Below, in pieces: positions 23,289 to 32,584 of a stretch of 64,000 nt of DNA. Source of the DNA: Clostridia bacterium (GTDB lineage Bacteria > Bacillota > Clostridia > TANB77 > CAG-508); NCBI GenBank assembly GCA_017533795.1, contig JAFWIH010000021.1:1-64000 (forward strand), written 5' to 3'. The notes beneath the pieces are model-generated. The model made no database searches and had not been told where the DNA came from. It saw only the letters and a program-made list of their open reading frames with translations. The stretch's first letter is position 1. Every line of letters begins with the position of its first letter. The position numbers and the translations under genes are program-made.

Positions 23289-23708
23289 ATGTGTGATAAG
23301 CTAAATGTAAAACAAGAAAAGTTTATACAGGGAATAATAAAAGGCTTAAGTCAAAGACAAGCGTATAAAGAAGCATATGAGGTAGATTATGATGATAATG
23401 CAATAGATATAAATGCTAGTAAGCTATTTAACTCGGCTAAGGTGAAACTAAGGTATGAAGAGCTATTACAAGAGTTACAAGATAAATCTATAATGACAGC
23501 TAAAGAAAGAATGATTTGGTTATCTGATGTAGTAAAGGGAAACATAAAACACATCTCTTATGGAGGCAATGGTGAAGAATATGAAAACGAAGCATATATA
23601 AGTGATAAATTAAAAGCAGTAGATACTTTAAATAAAATGAGTGGAGAGTACACTACAAAAGTAGATGCAAATGTAAATACAGAAATAAAGGTAACAATAG
23701 ATGATTAA
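23289..23708 (+). CDS. terS: Terminase small subunit
   Basis: The 139-residue protein opens with the Terminase_2-type helix-turn-helix (LNVKQEKFIQGIIKGLSQRQ, AYKEAYE) and has a long helix AKERMIWLSDVVKG. It recognises phage DNA for packaging. It overlaps the large subunit gene by 8 bases. Confidence 0.9.
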   Translation: MCDKLNVKQEKFIQGIIKGLSQRQAYKEAYEVDYDDNAIDINASKLFNSAKVKLRYEELLQELQDKSIMTAKERMIWLSDVVKGNIKHISYGGNGEEYENEAYISDKLKAVDTLNKMSGEYTTKVDANVNTEIKVTIDD

Positions 23709-25149
23709 TGTTAGTATAAGTAAAAAGGTATTCAATGACAAGTACTTGCCTTATTTAGATAATGAGGACAGGTACTTGCTTTTTTATGGTGGAGGTTCAA
23801 GTGGTAAATCATACTATATAGTACAGCGATACATATATAAATTAATGAGAACAAAAATGAATTTACTTGTAGTAAGACAAACAGGAAATACAAACAGAGA
23901 TAGTACATTTGCATTATTTAAGCAGGTAATAAGACAATGGAAAGTAGACAGTTTATTTGACATAACAGACTTAAGAATAAAATGTAAGAACGGTAATGAA
24001 GTAATATTTAGAGGATTAGACGATGTAGAAAAGATAAAATCAACTACATTTGAAAATGGAGAACTAACAGATATATGGGTAGAAGAAGCAACAGAAACTT
24101 TAGAAGAAGATATAAACCAACTTAAAGTACGTTTAAGAGGTGGAACATCTAAAAAGCAAATGGTATTAAGCTTCAACCCTGTTAATATAAATCATTGGAT
24201 AAAGAAACATTTTATTGATAGCGGACTAGCGACAGTATGCCATAGTACATACAAAGACAATAAGTTCTTAACAAAAGATGATATTCAAACATTAGAAGGA
24301 TTTAAAACTATAGACGAGTATTATTACAAAGTATACTGTTTAGGACAATGGGGAGTACTAGGAAAGACATATTTCAATGCAGAGAATATAAGCAATAGAA
24401 TACAACAACTTAAAGAGCCTTTAAAAGTGGGTTCTTTTATTTATGACTATGATGGAAACAAGATAAGCAACGTAAGATTTAAACATGACACAAACGGATT
24501 TATAAAGATATATGAAGCACCTAAAGACAATTATCCTTACGTATTAAGTGGAGATACATCAGGAGAGGGCAGCGATTATTTCACAGGACAAGTATTAGAT
24601 AACACAAATGGAAAGCAAGTAGCAGTATTAAGAAAAGAATTTGATGCTGATGAATACACAAGGCAAATGTATTGTTTGGGTAAGTATTATAAGAATGCAC
24701 TAATAGGAATAGAGAGTAACTTTGATACATTCCCTATTAAAGAATTACAAAGGTTAGGATATACAAAACAATATGTAAGAGAAAAAGAAGATACATTTAC
24801 AGGAAGCATTGTAAAAGCTTATGGATTTAAAACAGACAGAATAACAAGACCACTAATATTAAGTGAATTGCAAGCAATAATAAATGATCATGTTGAATTG
24901 ATGAATGACAAAGACACATTAGAAGAAATGTTAGTGTTTGTTAGGAATGAAAAAGGAAGACCAGAAGCACAACAAGGTTGCCATGATGACTTAGTAATGG
25001 CTTTAGCAATAGCATACCATATAAGAACACAACAAGACATGAAAGTCAAGAAGACAGAAACAGAAAAAAGGCTAAGCAAAGAATTTACATTTGAATTTGA
25101 TGAAGAAGAACCAAAAGGAGATTATGGAAGAACTATAAAAATAATATAG
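23701..25149 (+). CDS. terL: Terminase large subunit
   Basis: The 482-residue packaging ATPase/nuclease has Walker A YGGGSSGKSYYIVQRY (about 29-44), Walker B/catalytic Glu DIWVEEATE (about 120-128), motif III VLSFNPVN, and an RNase H-like nuclease domain with YVLSGDTSGEGSDY (about 280-293) and the final acidic HDDLVMALAIAYH (about 428-440). It cuts and pumps DNA into the prohead through the portal. All key residues are present. Confidence 0.97.
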   Translation: MINVSISKKVFNDKYLPYLDNEDRYLLFYGGGSSGKSYYIVQRYIYKLMRTKMNLLVVRQTGNTNRDSTFALFKQVIRQWKVDSLFDITDLRIKCKNGNEVIFRGLDDVEKIKSTTFENGELTDIWVEEATETLEEDINQLKVRLRGGTSKKQMVLSFNPVNINHWIKKHFIDSGLATVCHSTYKDNKFLTKDDIQTLEGFKTIDEYYYKVYCLGQWGVLGKTYFNAENISNRIQQLKEPLKVGSFIYDYDGNKISNVRFKHDTNGFIKIYEAPKDNYPYVLSGDTSGEGSDYFTGQVLDNTNGKQVAVLRKEFDADEYTRQMYCLGKYYKNALIGIESNFDTFPIKELQRLGYTKQYVREKEDTFTGSIVKAYGFKTDRITRPLILSELQAIINDHVELMNDKDTLEEMLVFVRNEKGRPEAQQGCHDDLVMALAIAYHIRTQQDMKVKKTETEKRLSKEFTFEFDEEEPKGDYGRTIKII

Positions 25150-25158
25150 GAGGAAACA

Positions 25159-25410
25159 ATGTTATATATAATACTGATGATAGTCACAGCGACTATCTTT
25201 TATTTTGGCTTTTTATTAGGTTACAAGGTAGCAAACAAAGAAGAAATACAGCCTAAGATAAATAAAGAGAGAATCAAAGAAAAAATACCATTCACTGAGG
25301 AATATAAAGAAGCAAAGGAAGAAGAAGCGAGAATAAACGCATTAAACCAATTACTAGAAAACGTCAACAACTATAAAGGAAACGATGAAGGACAAAGGAG
25401 GATTAGATAA
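25159..25410 (+). CDS. Small membrane-anchored protein (83 aa)
   Basis: One N-terminal membrane segment (2-21) is followed by a charged helical tail. It lies between terminase and portal, and its TAA overlaps the portal ATG (TAATG). A membrane protein here is unusual; role unknown. Confidence 0.65.
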   Translation: MLYIILMIVTATIFYFGFLLGYKVANKEEIQPKINKERIKEKIPFTEEYKEAKEEEARINALNQLLENVNNYKGNDEGQRRIR

Positions 25411-27290
25411 TGGAAGAACAAAACAAATTAACAACAATATTTGCACAGTATCAGAAGATAAAAGATTATTTAACCTCTAAAGGATATTTTAGTCAGTTGG
25501 AGAAGAACTATAACTTTTTCATGGGTGACCAATGGAAAGGATTAGAGAGCGGAGACCAACCAATGCCTGTAGATAATATAATTGCTTCAATATGTAATTA
25601 TAAGATAGGTAATGTAAATCAAAATAATATGACTATAGTATATTCTTCTGAGAATGTAGATGAGGAAGATTTTAAAGAATTTGAATACACAGACGAAACT
25701 GGAGAAGTACTAACAACATCTAAACGTAAGATATATGAAAAAGCTGTAGAGCTGTTAAATAAGAATGCTAATACATTCTTTGAATCAAACAACCTAGAAA
25801 CAGAGATATGGGACTACAATACAGAGAACTGTATAAGTGGTATGGTTTGTATGTATATATACAAAGACGAGAATGACTTAGAGAGAGCCGAGATGGTGGA
25901 AGGCAACAATATATACTTTGCAGATGAAAATGACCCAGAGATACAAAATCAAGAGTTCATATTAATAACATTTAGACGTCCAGTAGAACAAGTAAGAGAA
26001 GAAGCAAGAAGAAATGGACTGAGTGAAGATGAGATACAACAAATAACAGCAGATAATGACACAGATGAGCAAATAGGCAACAAGAAAGAAACAGAAGTAG
26101 GTTCGGGTAAAGTTTTATGTATATTAAAACTATATAAGAAAACTAAGAAAGTAAAGAAGACAGAAAAAAGAACAATACAAGATGAAAACGGAAACGAAAT
26201 AGAAGTAGAGGTAGAAGTTGGAGCAGAAACAAGAACAACAGTACATATGGTTAAATCTACAAAGAATGTAGTTTATGTAAAAGAAACAGACTTAGGACTT
26301 ACACTATATCCATTATCAAAGATGATATGGATAAGAGAAAAGAACAATGCAAGAGGAAGAGGAGAACCTCAAGATAAGATACCTAACCAAATCGAAATAA
26401 ATCAAACACTAGCAAGAAGAGATATAGCAATTCAAATGTCTGCATATCCTAAACTAGCTTATTTAAGAAAGAGAATACAAAATCCTGGTAGCTTAAACAA
26501 AGTAGGTGTAGCAATAGCAGTAGAAGGAGAGGCAGTACAAGATATAAGAAATGCAATAGACTATCTTAACCCTACACAAGTTAGTCCTGATGCTAAGAAC
26601 TTTAGTGATGAATTATCATCAAAGACTAAGGATAATGCTTCTGCTTCTGATGCAGCACTAGGAACAATAGATCCAGAGAAAGCAAGTGGACGTTCTGTAA
26701 TAGCAGTAAGAGATGCAGCTGCAGTACCACTTAATATCCATGTAGCACGTTATAAGATGTTTTTTGAAGACATAGCAAGAATATTGTTTGATTTTTGGCA
26801 AAACGTTGACGTAGAAGGCAAGAGAATAATAATCGAGGAAACAGATGAAGAAACAGGAAAAACAAACGTATCAGTTGAAGTAATTCCTCATGATGTAATG
26901 ACACAATTAAAAATAAAAGTAAAAGTAAACGTAGCACAAACAGACCCTTATTCAATTTATGCACAAGAAGAAATGTGGGATAATTTATTTGTAAGACAAG
27001 CAATAACATTTGAAGAATGGGTAGACGGATTAAGTGATAACTCTAAATATAACAAAGCTAAGCTAGAAGAAATAGTACGTAACAGAAGAAACAAAGAAAG
27101 ACAACTTATGAACATAGAAGAAGACATTAAGAACAAGCAAATAGAAGCTGATGGAATTATTCAACAAAGACAACAAGAACAAGAAGTAGAAGATACTGCA
27201 AACGAAGTTGAAGCACAGCAAGAAGAATTAAATCAAATGATACAAGAAGCACAACAGGAAGAAGAATTTAATCAATTGATGGGAGGTTAA
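25410..27290 (+). CDS. Portal protein
   Basis: The 626-residue protein occupies the portal position after the terminase and shows the P22-type portal layout: LEKNYNFFMGDQWKGLESGD at the start, the conserved ...RGRGEPQDKIPNQIEINQTLARRDIA block (about 310-335), SASDAALGTIDPEKASGRSV in the stem/crown region and a long C-terminal E/Q-rich coiled coil (about 555-620). It forms the dodecameric ring for DNA packaging and exit. Confidence 0.88.
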   Translation: MEEQNKLTTIFAQYQKIKDYLTSKGYFSQLEKNYNFFMGDQWKGLESGDQPMPVDNIIASICNYKIGNVNQNNMTIVYSSENVDEEDFKEFEYTDETGEVLTTSKRKIYEKAVELLNKNANTFFESNNLETEIWDYNTENCISGMVCMYIYKDENDLERAEMVEGNNIYFADENDPEIQNQEFILITFRRPVEQVREEARRNGLSEDEIQQITADNDTDEQIGNKKETEVGSGKVLCILKLYKKTKKVKKTEKRTIQDENGNEIEVEVEVGAETRTTVHMVKSTKNVVYVKETDLGLTLYPLSKMIWIREKNNARGRGEPQDKIPNQIEINQTLARRDIAIQMSAYPKLAYLRKRIQNPGSLNKVGVAIAVEGEAVQDIRNAIDYLNPTQVSPDAKNFSDELSSKTKDNASASDAALGTIDPEKASGRSVIAVRDAAAVPLNIHVARYKMFFEDIARILFDFWQNVDVEGKRIIIEETDEETGKTNVSVEVIPHDVMTQLKIKVKVNVAQTDPYSIYAQEEMWDNLFVRQAITFEEWVDGLSDNSKYNKAKLEEIVRNRRNKERQLMNIEEDIKNKQIEADGIIQQRQQEQEVEDTANEVEAQQEELNQMIQEAQQEEEFNQLMGG

Positions 27291-27291
27291 G

Positions 27292-29574
27292 ATGGACGAT
27301 AAACTAATAAGACTAGCAAGAAAAGTAAAAACCTTAGAAGATGAATTAAACAAGATATCCAAAATAAAAGACCTTGACGGACTATTGCTTGCAAATAGTG
27401 ATATGAGTAGTCGATATAGAAAGTCTATAGCAGAAACAGTTAATGCTTATAAAGACTACATATCAAACACTAAAAAAGAACTGCAAGATTCGTTAAAAGC
27501 TATTCAAAAAGAACAAACAGAAAAACATACCGCTAATAAGAAAAACATAGATAGCTTAGAAGCTAAACTAAACAAAGTCAAAGACGATATATTAAATGTA
27601 TCAACAAGTATAAACAAGTCTATTGAAGATATACAAAAAGACATCCTAAAGGATATTAAAGATAAGAATAATCAAATACTATTAAACCTTGATAAAAAGG
27701 ATAAAGAGCTAAAAGAAGTAAAAAAAGAAAACACAGCTTTAAATAAAGACCTTAAAGCATTGAAAGATCTAGTAGGAAAGCTAGAACTACAAAAAGGTGA
27801 TGACGGAAAGTCAGCTTATGATATAGCTTGTGAATTAGGATTTAAAGGCACAAAGGAAGAATGGATAAAGAGCTTACATGGTAAAGATGGACAAGACATT
27901 GAGCTAAGAGGTTTAAGAGCTTTTAGTGATGTAAAGAATGACAATAAAATGTATGCTAGAAAAAATAAAAAATGGGTAGAAGTTGAAGAGTATGATGATA
28001 CAGAAATAAGAAACGAAATAGAAGCTTTACAAACCGAAAACACACGATTAAAAGCAACCCTGCCAACAACCACAGGCTCAGGAGAAAACATAACCCTATC
28101 TAAAACAGCAGAGCTAGAATTTATACAGCCTCCATTACCTAGGGGAAATAGTGAACAGGTACAGTATAGTGGGAAGAATTTGTTGAAGAATTTGGAAAGT
28201 ACCCAAACAATAAATGGTATAACATTTACTGTTAATGAAGATGGAAGTATAATTTGTAATGGAACTGCTACTGCAAATGCTTTAGTAACAATATATGGAG
28301 AATGGAACGGAACAACAATATATCAAGCATTAAATAGTAATAAAACTTATACCATAAGTGGTACAAATAATTCGAATATACAAATATTTATAAGAACAAC
28401 AGACGGAAACGCATTAACATCACATAATATAGAAACTTCTCCTACATTTACAGGGCAAATAGGAATAGTGAATTATTTCATACAAGTTTTAAGTGGTTCT
28501 ACTTTAAATAATGAAATTATTAAACCAATGCTAGAAGAAGGCTCAACAGCAACAGCCTACGAACCATATGTAGGAGGAACAGCCTCACCAAATCCATCTT
28601 ACCCACAAGAAATAACTAATGTTACAGGAGATGTAGAAGTATTAGTACAGAATAAGAATTTAGTAGATTATAACAAATTCGTAACTAACTTAGAACATAC
28701 AATAACGGATAATGAACTTATAGTTAATTTTACTGGAACTTTTCAAGATGGTGGAACACAAGATATAAAAATAGATAATAAAAAGTATATAGTATCATAT
28801 GAAAAAGAAGTAACTGGAACTGATACAGCTAGATTAGAATTAAGGTTATTAAAAGATAATGTAATAATAGATACTAGAGTTGTAAGTACAACTAGTGTTA
28901 TTGATAATGAGAACGGTCTATATGACACAGCTAGAATAACTTTATCAAATAGACAAACAACATTAGGGCAAGTAATATTTAAAAATATTCAACTAGAACA
29001 AGGCACAACAGCAACAGCCTATACCCCACACAAAAAACAAACCTATACATTCCCACTAGGAACACAAAGACTTATGTTAGGAGATTACTTAGCTGATGAT
29101 GGTATTCATCATGGAGAAATATATTCAAGACTAACAGTTAATGATAATTGGATTAAAAATGGAACTAGATATGAATTAGATTTAGATGGATATTCAGATG
29201 GATTACACTCTATTATATGTACGCATTTTACACAAGCTAGTAACTGGACTGAGCATACTTCATCAGTTAACAACACTATTATATTATATAAGGCTACTTC
29301 ATGGGATAAAACTAGAATTTCTATAAATACAAATGATTTTTCAACACTTGCAGAATTTAAACAATTTTTAAATGATAATAGCGTATATGCAGAATACGAA
29401 CTAGCAGAAGAAGAAATAACCCCATATACTACAGAACAACAACAAGCTTATAATGAAATAAAACAAGCTCTATCTTATGAGGAACAAACTAATATATCAG
29501 GTTCTAGTGATGAAGCTAATCCTATATTTAGTGTTGAGGCTTATCAAAGTATGAAATTAGTTTTAGCAGGTTAG
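27292..29574 (+). CDS. Large coiled-coil and tail-domain virion protein
   Basis: The 760-residue protein begins with a long coiled coil (1-160), then a collagen-like/phage fibre link GDDGKSAYDIACELGFKGTKEEW (about 163-186), another coiled coil and two copies of a beta-rich domain that ends GSTATAYEPY / GTTATAYTPH and resembles domains of phage tail and distal-tail proteins. This is the 'SAYxxA...GxxGTxxEW' motif found in phage tail fibres and baseplate-attached proteins. Its place between portal and scaffold is odd for a fibre. It is probably a structural or receptor-binding protein. Confidence 0.7.
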   Translation: MDDKLIRLARKVKTLEDELNKISKIKDLDGLLLANSDMSSRYRKSIAETVNAYKDYISNTKKELQDSLKAIQKEQTEKHTANKKNIDSLEAKLNKVKDDILNVSTSINKSIEDIQKDILKDIKDKNNQILLNLDKKDKELKEVKKENTALNKDLKALKDLVGKLELQKGDDGKSAYDIACELGFKGTKEEWIKSLHGKDGQDIELRGLRAFSDVKNDNKMYARKNKKWVEVEEYDDTEIRNEIEALQTENTRLKATLPTTTGSGENITLSKTAELEFIQPPLPRGNSEQVQYSGKNLLKNLESTQTINGITFTVNEDGSIICNGTATANALVTIYGEWNGTTIYQALNSNKTYTISGTNNSNIQIFIRTTDGNALTSHNIETSPTFTGQIGIVNYFIQVLSGSTLNNEIIKPMLEEGSTATAYEPYVGGTASPNPSYPQEITNVTGDVEVLVQNKNLVDYNKFVTNLEHTITDNELIVNFTGTFQDGGTQDIKIDNKKYIVSYEKEVTGTDTARLELRLLKDNVIIDTRVVSTTSVIDNENGLYDTARITLSNRQTTLGQVIFKNIQLEQGTTATAYTPHKKQTYTFPLGTQRLMLGDYLADDGIHHGEIYSRLTVNDNWIKNGTRYELDLDGYSDGLHSIICTHFTQASNWTEHTSSVNNTIILYKATSWDKTRISINTNDFSTLAEFKQFLNDNSVYAEYELAEEEITPYTTEQQQAYNEIKQALSYEEQTNISGSSDEANPIFSVEAYQSMKLVLAG

Positions 29575-29584
29575 GAGGAATAAT

Positions 29585-29731
29585 ATGAAGTGTAAGAATG
29601 ATAATTTAGTAGAAATGGTAGTAATGGTAAGAAACGATAAAGAAGTAGTTTATTACTGCCCTAAATGTAAAGACATAGCAAAAATAAGTGTAGAGGAAGA
29701 ACAGGAAATAAATGATAGGGAAAACCAATAA
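29585..29731 (+). CDS. Small CxxC protein (48 aa)
   Basis: ATG 29585 follows TAGGAGGAA. The product (MKCKNDNLVEMVVMVRNDKE) has C at 3 and a CPKC pair, so it may bind zinc. Acidic C terminus. Unrecognised. Confidence 0.6.
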   Translation: MKCKNDNLVEMVVMVRNDKEVVYYCPKCKDIAKISVEEEQEINDRENQ

Positions 29732-29747
29732 AATAAGATTTTTATAT

Positions 29748-29771
29748 TAAGAGCTTAGGCTCTTATTTTTT
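29748..29771 (+). terminator. Rho-independent terminator ahead of the head genes
   Basis: TAAGAGC-TTAG-GCTCTTA followed by TTTTTTA. A second hairpin-forming stretch with GCC/GGC ends follows (29774-29794). It probably lowers read-through from portal into scaffold/coat, or marks a separate coat transcript. Confidence 0.8.
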
Positions 29772-29846
29772 ATGCCTTTTTACAGATTGCAGGCTTAAAA
29801 GAACAACTGGGAATTAGTCGACGGACGTTAAACGGGAGGAAACAAA

Positions 29847-30677
29847 ATGGAAGAAAACATAGTTGAAGAAGCTATCGATGACAACGACGTAAACGTTGGG
29901 GAAGTTCAAGAAGAACAAGTAGAAGTTGATACTTCAAATGAAGAATCAGAGTTAGAAGTAGCTCAAGACGAACCTGTTGAGGAAACTACAGAAGAACCTG
30001 TAGAGCCAAGGACTTATACAGAGGAAGAGTATCAAAGAGCTATTAACAAAATCATAGCAAGAGAAAGAAGTAGGTATGAAAAACAAATCAATCCTCTAAT
30101 TAACACCTTAAAGGCAGGAGGATTTGAAGAAGATACATTACCTGCTTTAACTAATTCTATCCAAAAAAGCTATGAAAACCAAGGAATTAACATTCCAAAA
30201 TATGACCAAATGCTCACAGAAAAAGAGCAAAAAGCATTAGCAAAAGCAGATGCAGAAGAAGTCATTGATTTAGGCGAGGAAGTAATGAAGCAAACTTTTG
30301 CAGAGCTATACGCAAAAGAAGACAGGAGTGTAAGAGAAGAAGAACTTATGTATCTAATCTCACAAGAACACTCAAAGAGAATGGCAAAGAAAGACTTGCT
30401 TGAGTTAGGGGCAGACCCTGACAAAGTTTTAAATGACAGTAAGTTCAAAGACTTTGCAAAGAAATGGTCAAGTGATGTTTCAGTAAAAGAAATATACCAA
30501 GCCTATAAAAAATTAAACGACAAGCCAGTACAAAAACCAGCTAGTGCTGGAAGTGTCAAAAATAACGAGAGTGAAACGAACAAATACACACAAGCAAAGA
30601 TAGACAACATGACACCTCAAGAAATGGCGGAAGCATGGGAAGATCCAGAGTTCCGTAAAATAGCTGGATTAAATTAA
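29847..30677 (+). CDS. Scaffolding protein (DUF4355-like)
   Basis: The 276-residue protein is very acidic at the N terminus (E, D and V repeats, 1-60), then helical (EEYQRAINKIIARERSRYEK) with a polar tail. Composition, size and place directly before the coat gene fit a capsid scaffold that directs prohead assembly. The site reads ACGGGAGG. Confidence 0.85.
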   Translation: MEENIVEEAIDDNDVNVGEVQEEQVEVDTSNEESELEVAQDEPVEETTEEPVEPRTYTEEEYQRAINKIIARERSRYEKQINPLINTLKAGGFEEDTLPALTNSIQKSYENQGINIPKYDQMLTEKEQKALAKADAEEVIDLGEEVMKQTFAELYAKEDRSVREEELMYLISQEHSKRMAKKDLLELGADPDKVLNDSKFKDFAKKWSSDVSVKEIYQAYKKLNDKPVQKPASAGSVKNNESETNKYTQAKIDNMTPQEMAEAWEDPEFRKIAGLN

Positions 30678-30697
30678 AAAGAAAGAAGGAATTTATT

Positions 30698-31555
30698 ATG
30701 GCAAATAATGCAATAACAGTATCAATACCTAAACTAGTAAGTGCAAAGGTATTAAAAGAATTAAATAAAAATCTAGTAGCAAAGAGAATCTGTACAATGG
30801 ACACAGGTTCACAAATCAAAAAAGTGGGAGATGAAGTAACATTCGCAGCATTAGATAATCCAACAGTTCAAACATACGCAGGAACTATTACATACGAAGA
30901 CCTAAACGACACAGGAATAACATTAAAAATAGACCAAAAGAACTATGTAGCATGGAAAATTCCAGATATTGAAGCTTTCCAAAGTGCTATTGATATTAAA
31001 GGAACACAAGTTGAAAAATCAGCTTATATGTTAAAAGACAAAGCAGATGCTTACGTATTAGCATTAGCAGCTGACAACTCTATTACAAATGTAGTAGATG
31101 CAACAGGAGCAGGAGATGAAATCTCTGAGGACAATGCTCTTCAATATGCTTCAAAAGTAGCAAGAAAACTTAATGAAGCAAACGTACCATCAGGACAAAG
31201 ATTCTTTGTAATTGATCCAATGGTACAAGAATACATGACAAACGCAGGATTAAAATTCGGCGTTAACGAAGGTATGAAAGGATTTGAAGGTGGTCTAGAG
31301 TGGGCTGACTACTTAGGAATGAAAACATTCGTAAGTAACAACGTAAAAGTAACAAGTGGAGTTCACTACTGCTTAGCAGGTTCTTACAATGCAATCGTAT
31401 ATGCTGACCAAATTATAAAATCAAGATTTATAGCAGAAGCTGAAAACGCATTTGAAGGACTATATAGTTCTTTACACGTATTCGGTGCTAAAATCATCAA
31501 ACCTGCAGAATTAGTACTATTCAAAGTAAAAGAGAGTGGTTCTGTATCTGCATAG
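30698..31555 (+). CDS. Major capsid protein, P22 coat-like
   Basis: The 285-residue protein follows the scaffold. It has the HK97-fold pattern: N-arm, then VGDEVTFAALDNPTVQTYAG and TLKIDQKNYVAWKIPDIE, a helix with KADAYVLALAAD, and late GVNEGMKGFEGGLEWADYLG. This resembles coat proteins of P22-type and related Firmicute podoviruses. Codons are more optimal (fewer rare ones) than in neighbours, as expected for the most abundant virion protein. Confidence 0.9.
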   Translation: MANNAITVSIPKLVSAKVLKELNKNLVAKRICTMDTGSQIKKVGDEVTFAALDNPTVQTYAGTITYEDLNDTGITLKIDQKNYVAWKIPDIEAFQSAIDIKGTQVEKSAYMLKDKADAYVLALAADNSITNVVDATGAGDEISEDNALQYASKVARKLNEANVPSGQRFFVIDPMVQEYMTNAGLKFGVNEGMKGFEGGLEWADYLGMKTFVSNNVKVTSGVHYCLAGSYNAIVYADQIIKSRFIAEAENAFEGLYSSLHVFGAKIIKPAELVLFKVKESGSVSA

Positions 31556-31558
31556 AAA

Positions 31559-31604
31559 AAGCTACCTTTTATAGGTAGCTTAAAGGGTATAGAGAGTACC
31601 TTTT
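31559..31604 (+). terminator. Two hairpins after the coat gene
   Basis: AAGCTACCT/AGGTAGCTT (31559-31580) and AAAGGGTA/TACCTTTT (31582-31604) lie back to back. Neither has a long T run. They may end part of the transcript or protect the coat mRNA 3' end so that coat is made in excess. Confidence 0.6.
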
Positions 31605-31629
31605 AATGTGCCTATAAGGAGGAATAAAA

Positions 31630-31992
31630 ATGATAGACAGTTTACTAGAAAGATTAAAAGACACAAAAATAAGTTATAGTGTAGGATTTTATGCAATGGC
31701 CTTAATGCTACATAAGGGATTGCTAACAGAAGATGAAATAGTAGATTTTATCAAAGAAACAGAAAAGAACATCAAAGACGAATACAAAACAGAGATGAAA
31801 ACAGACGAACAACTAGAAGAGATTAAAAAGTTATTCGACAAAGAAGTCTCAAAGATAGAGTGTGTATTTGTAGACTCAATAAAAGACTATGCAATAGGAG
31901 TAGTATTTAAGGATAACACTTACATAACAATAAGAGCATATGAAGACATAGAAAAGATAAAAAGTCAAATAGAAAAAATAGGAGGAAAGTAA
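31630..31992 (+). CDS. Hypothetical head-region protein
   Basis: The 120-residue protein has an N-terminal helical half (LLERLKDTKISYSVGFYAMA) and a beta C-terminal half (VFKDNTYITIRAYEDIEKI). It sits where head-completion proteins are found. I do not recognise it. Confidence 0.6.
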   Translation: MIDSLLERLKDTKISYSVGFYAMALMLHKGLLTEDEIVDFIKETEKNIKDEYKTEMKTDEQLEEIKKLFDKEVSKIECVFVDSIKDYAIGVVFKDNTYITIRAYEDIEKIKSQIEKIGGK

Positions 31993-31993
31993 A

Positions 31994-32572
31994 ATGAAAC
32001 TTTCTCAAATTAAAGAACTAGCAGTAAAGCTAATAGATGAGTACTCTAACAATGCAAACTTAACAGATGATGAAGACATCAGACTAAAACTTAATGGACT
32101 ATGTAACTTAGGACAAATAGAACTTTCACTAATAAAAAAAATAAAGAAGACTTATGAGTTTAGCATTGATGAAGAATCAGACAATTACAATGTAATAACA
32201 CTTCCAGAGGATTTTATGGAAGAAAATAGACTAAGATATTATTCAAGCAATAATAGTATTCTAAGTTACTACATTCAAGACAATAATCTAAAAATTGCAG
32301 GTAATTGTTTAGGAAACTTTGAATTTGAATATTTTGCAAAGCCTCAAGAAATAACAGAAGAAACCTTAGACGACTACGAGCTAGAGATAGATTTAATAGC
32401 ACAACAAGTATTACCTTACTATGTAGCAAGTGACATTTTAAAAAGTGATGTTAGTGCAAATTATACTGCATTTGAAGCTAAATATAATGCTAAGCTAGAA
32501 ATATTAATGAATAGTGTTAGAAAAGAAGATAACGGACTAATAACAATAAATCAAATAATAGGAAATTTGTAG
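31994..32572 (+). CDS. Head-to-tail adaptor (gp4-like)
   Basis: The 192-residue protein is helical at both ends with a central beta hairpin part (FEYFAKPQEITEETLDDYELE). The opening MKLSQIKELAVKLIDEYSNN with LNGLCNLGQIEL and the 'FEFEYFAKPQEIT' strand match small adaptor proteins that attach below the portal in P22-like phages. It follows the previous gene by one base. Confidence 0.7.
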   Translation: MKLSQIKELAVKLIDEYSNNANLTDDEDIRLKLNGLCNLGQIELSLIKKIKKTYEFSIDEESDNYNVITLPEDFMEENRLRYYSSNNSILSYYIQDNNLKIAGNCLGNFEFEYFAKPQEITEETLDDYELEIDLIAQQVLPYYVASDILKSDVSANYTAFEAKYNAKLEILMNSVRKEDNGLITINQIIGNL

Positions 32573-32584
32573 AAAGGAGGAAAC

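Noticed and set aside
9504..29838. The C insertion as a DNA-level change of AGG to ACGG everywhere
   Set aside because: Two ribosome-binding sites (ACGGAGG near 9504, ACGGGAGG near 29832) do show ACGG, which I count against the translational idea. But in coding DNA all breaks have CGG in the zero frame, and no break occurs with the C at other codon positions. Not excluded, only less likely.
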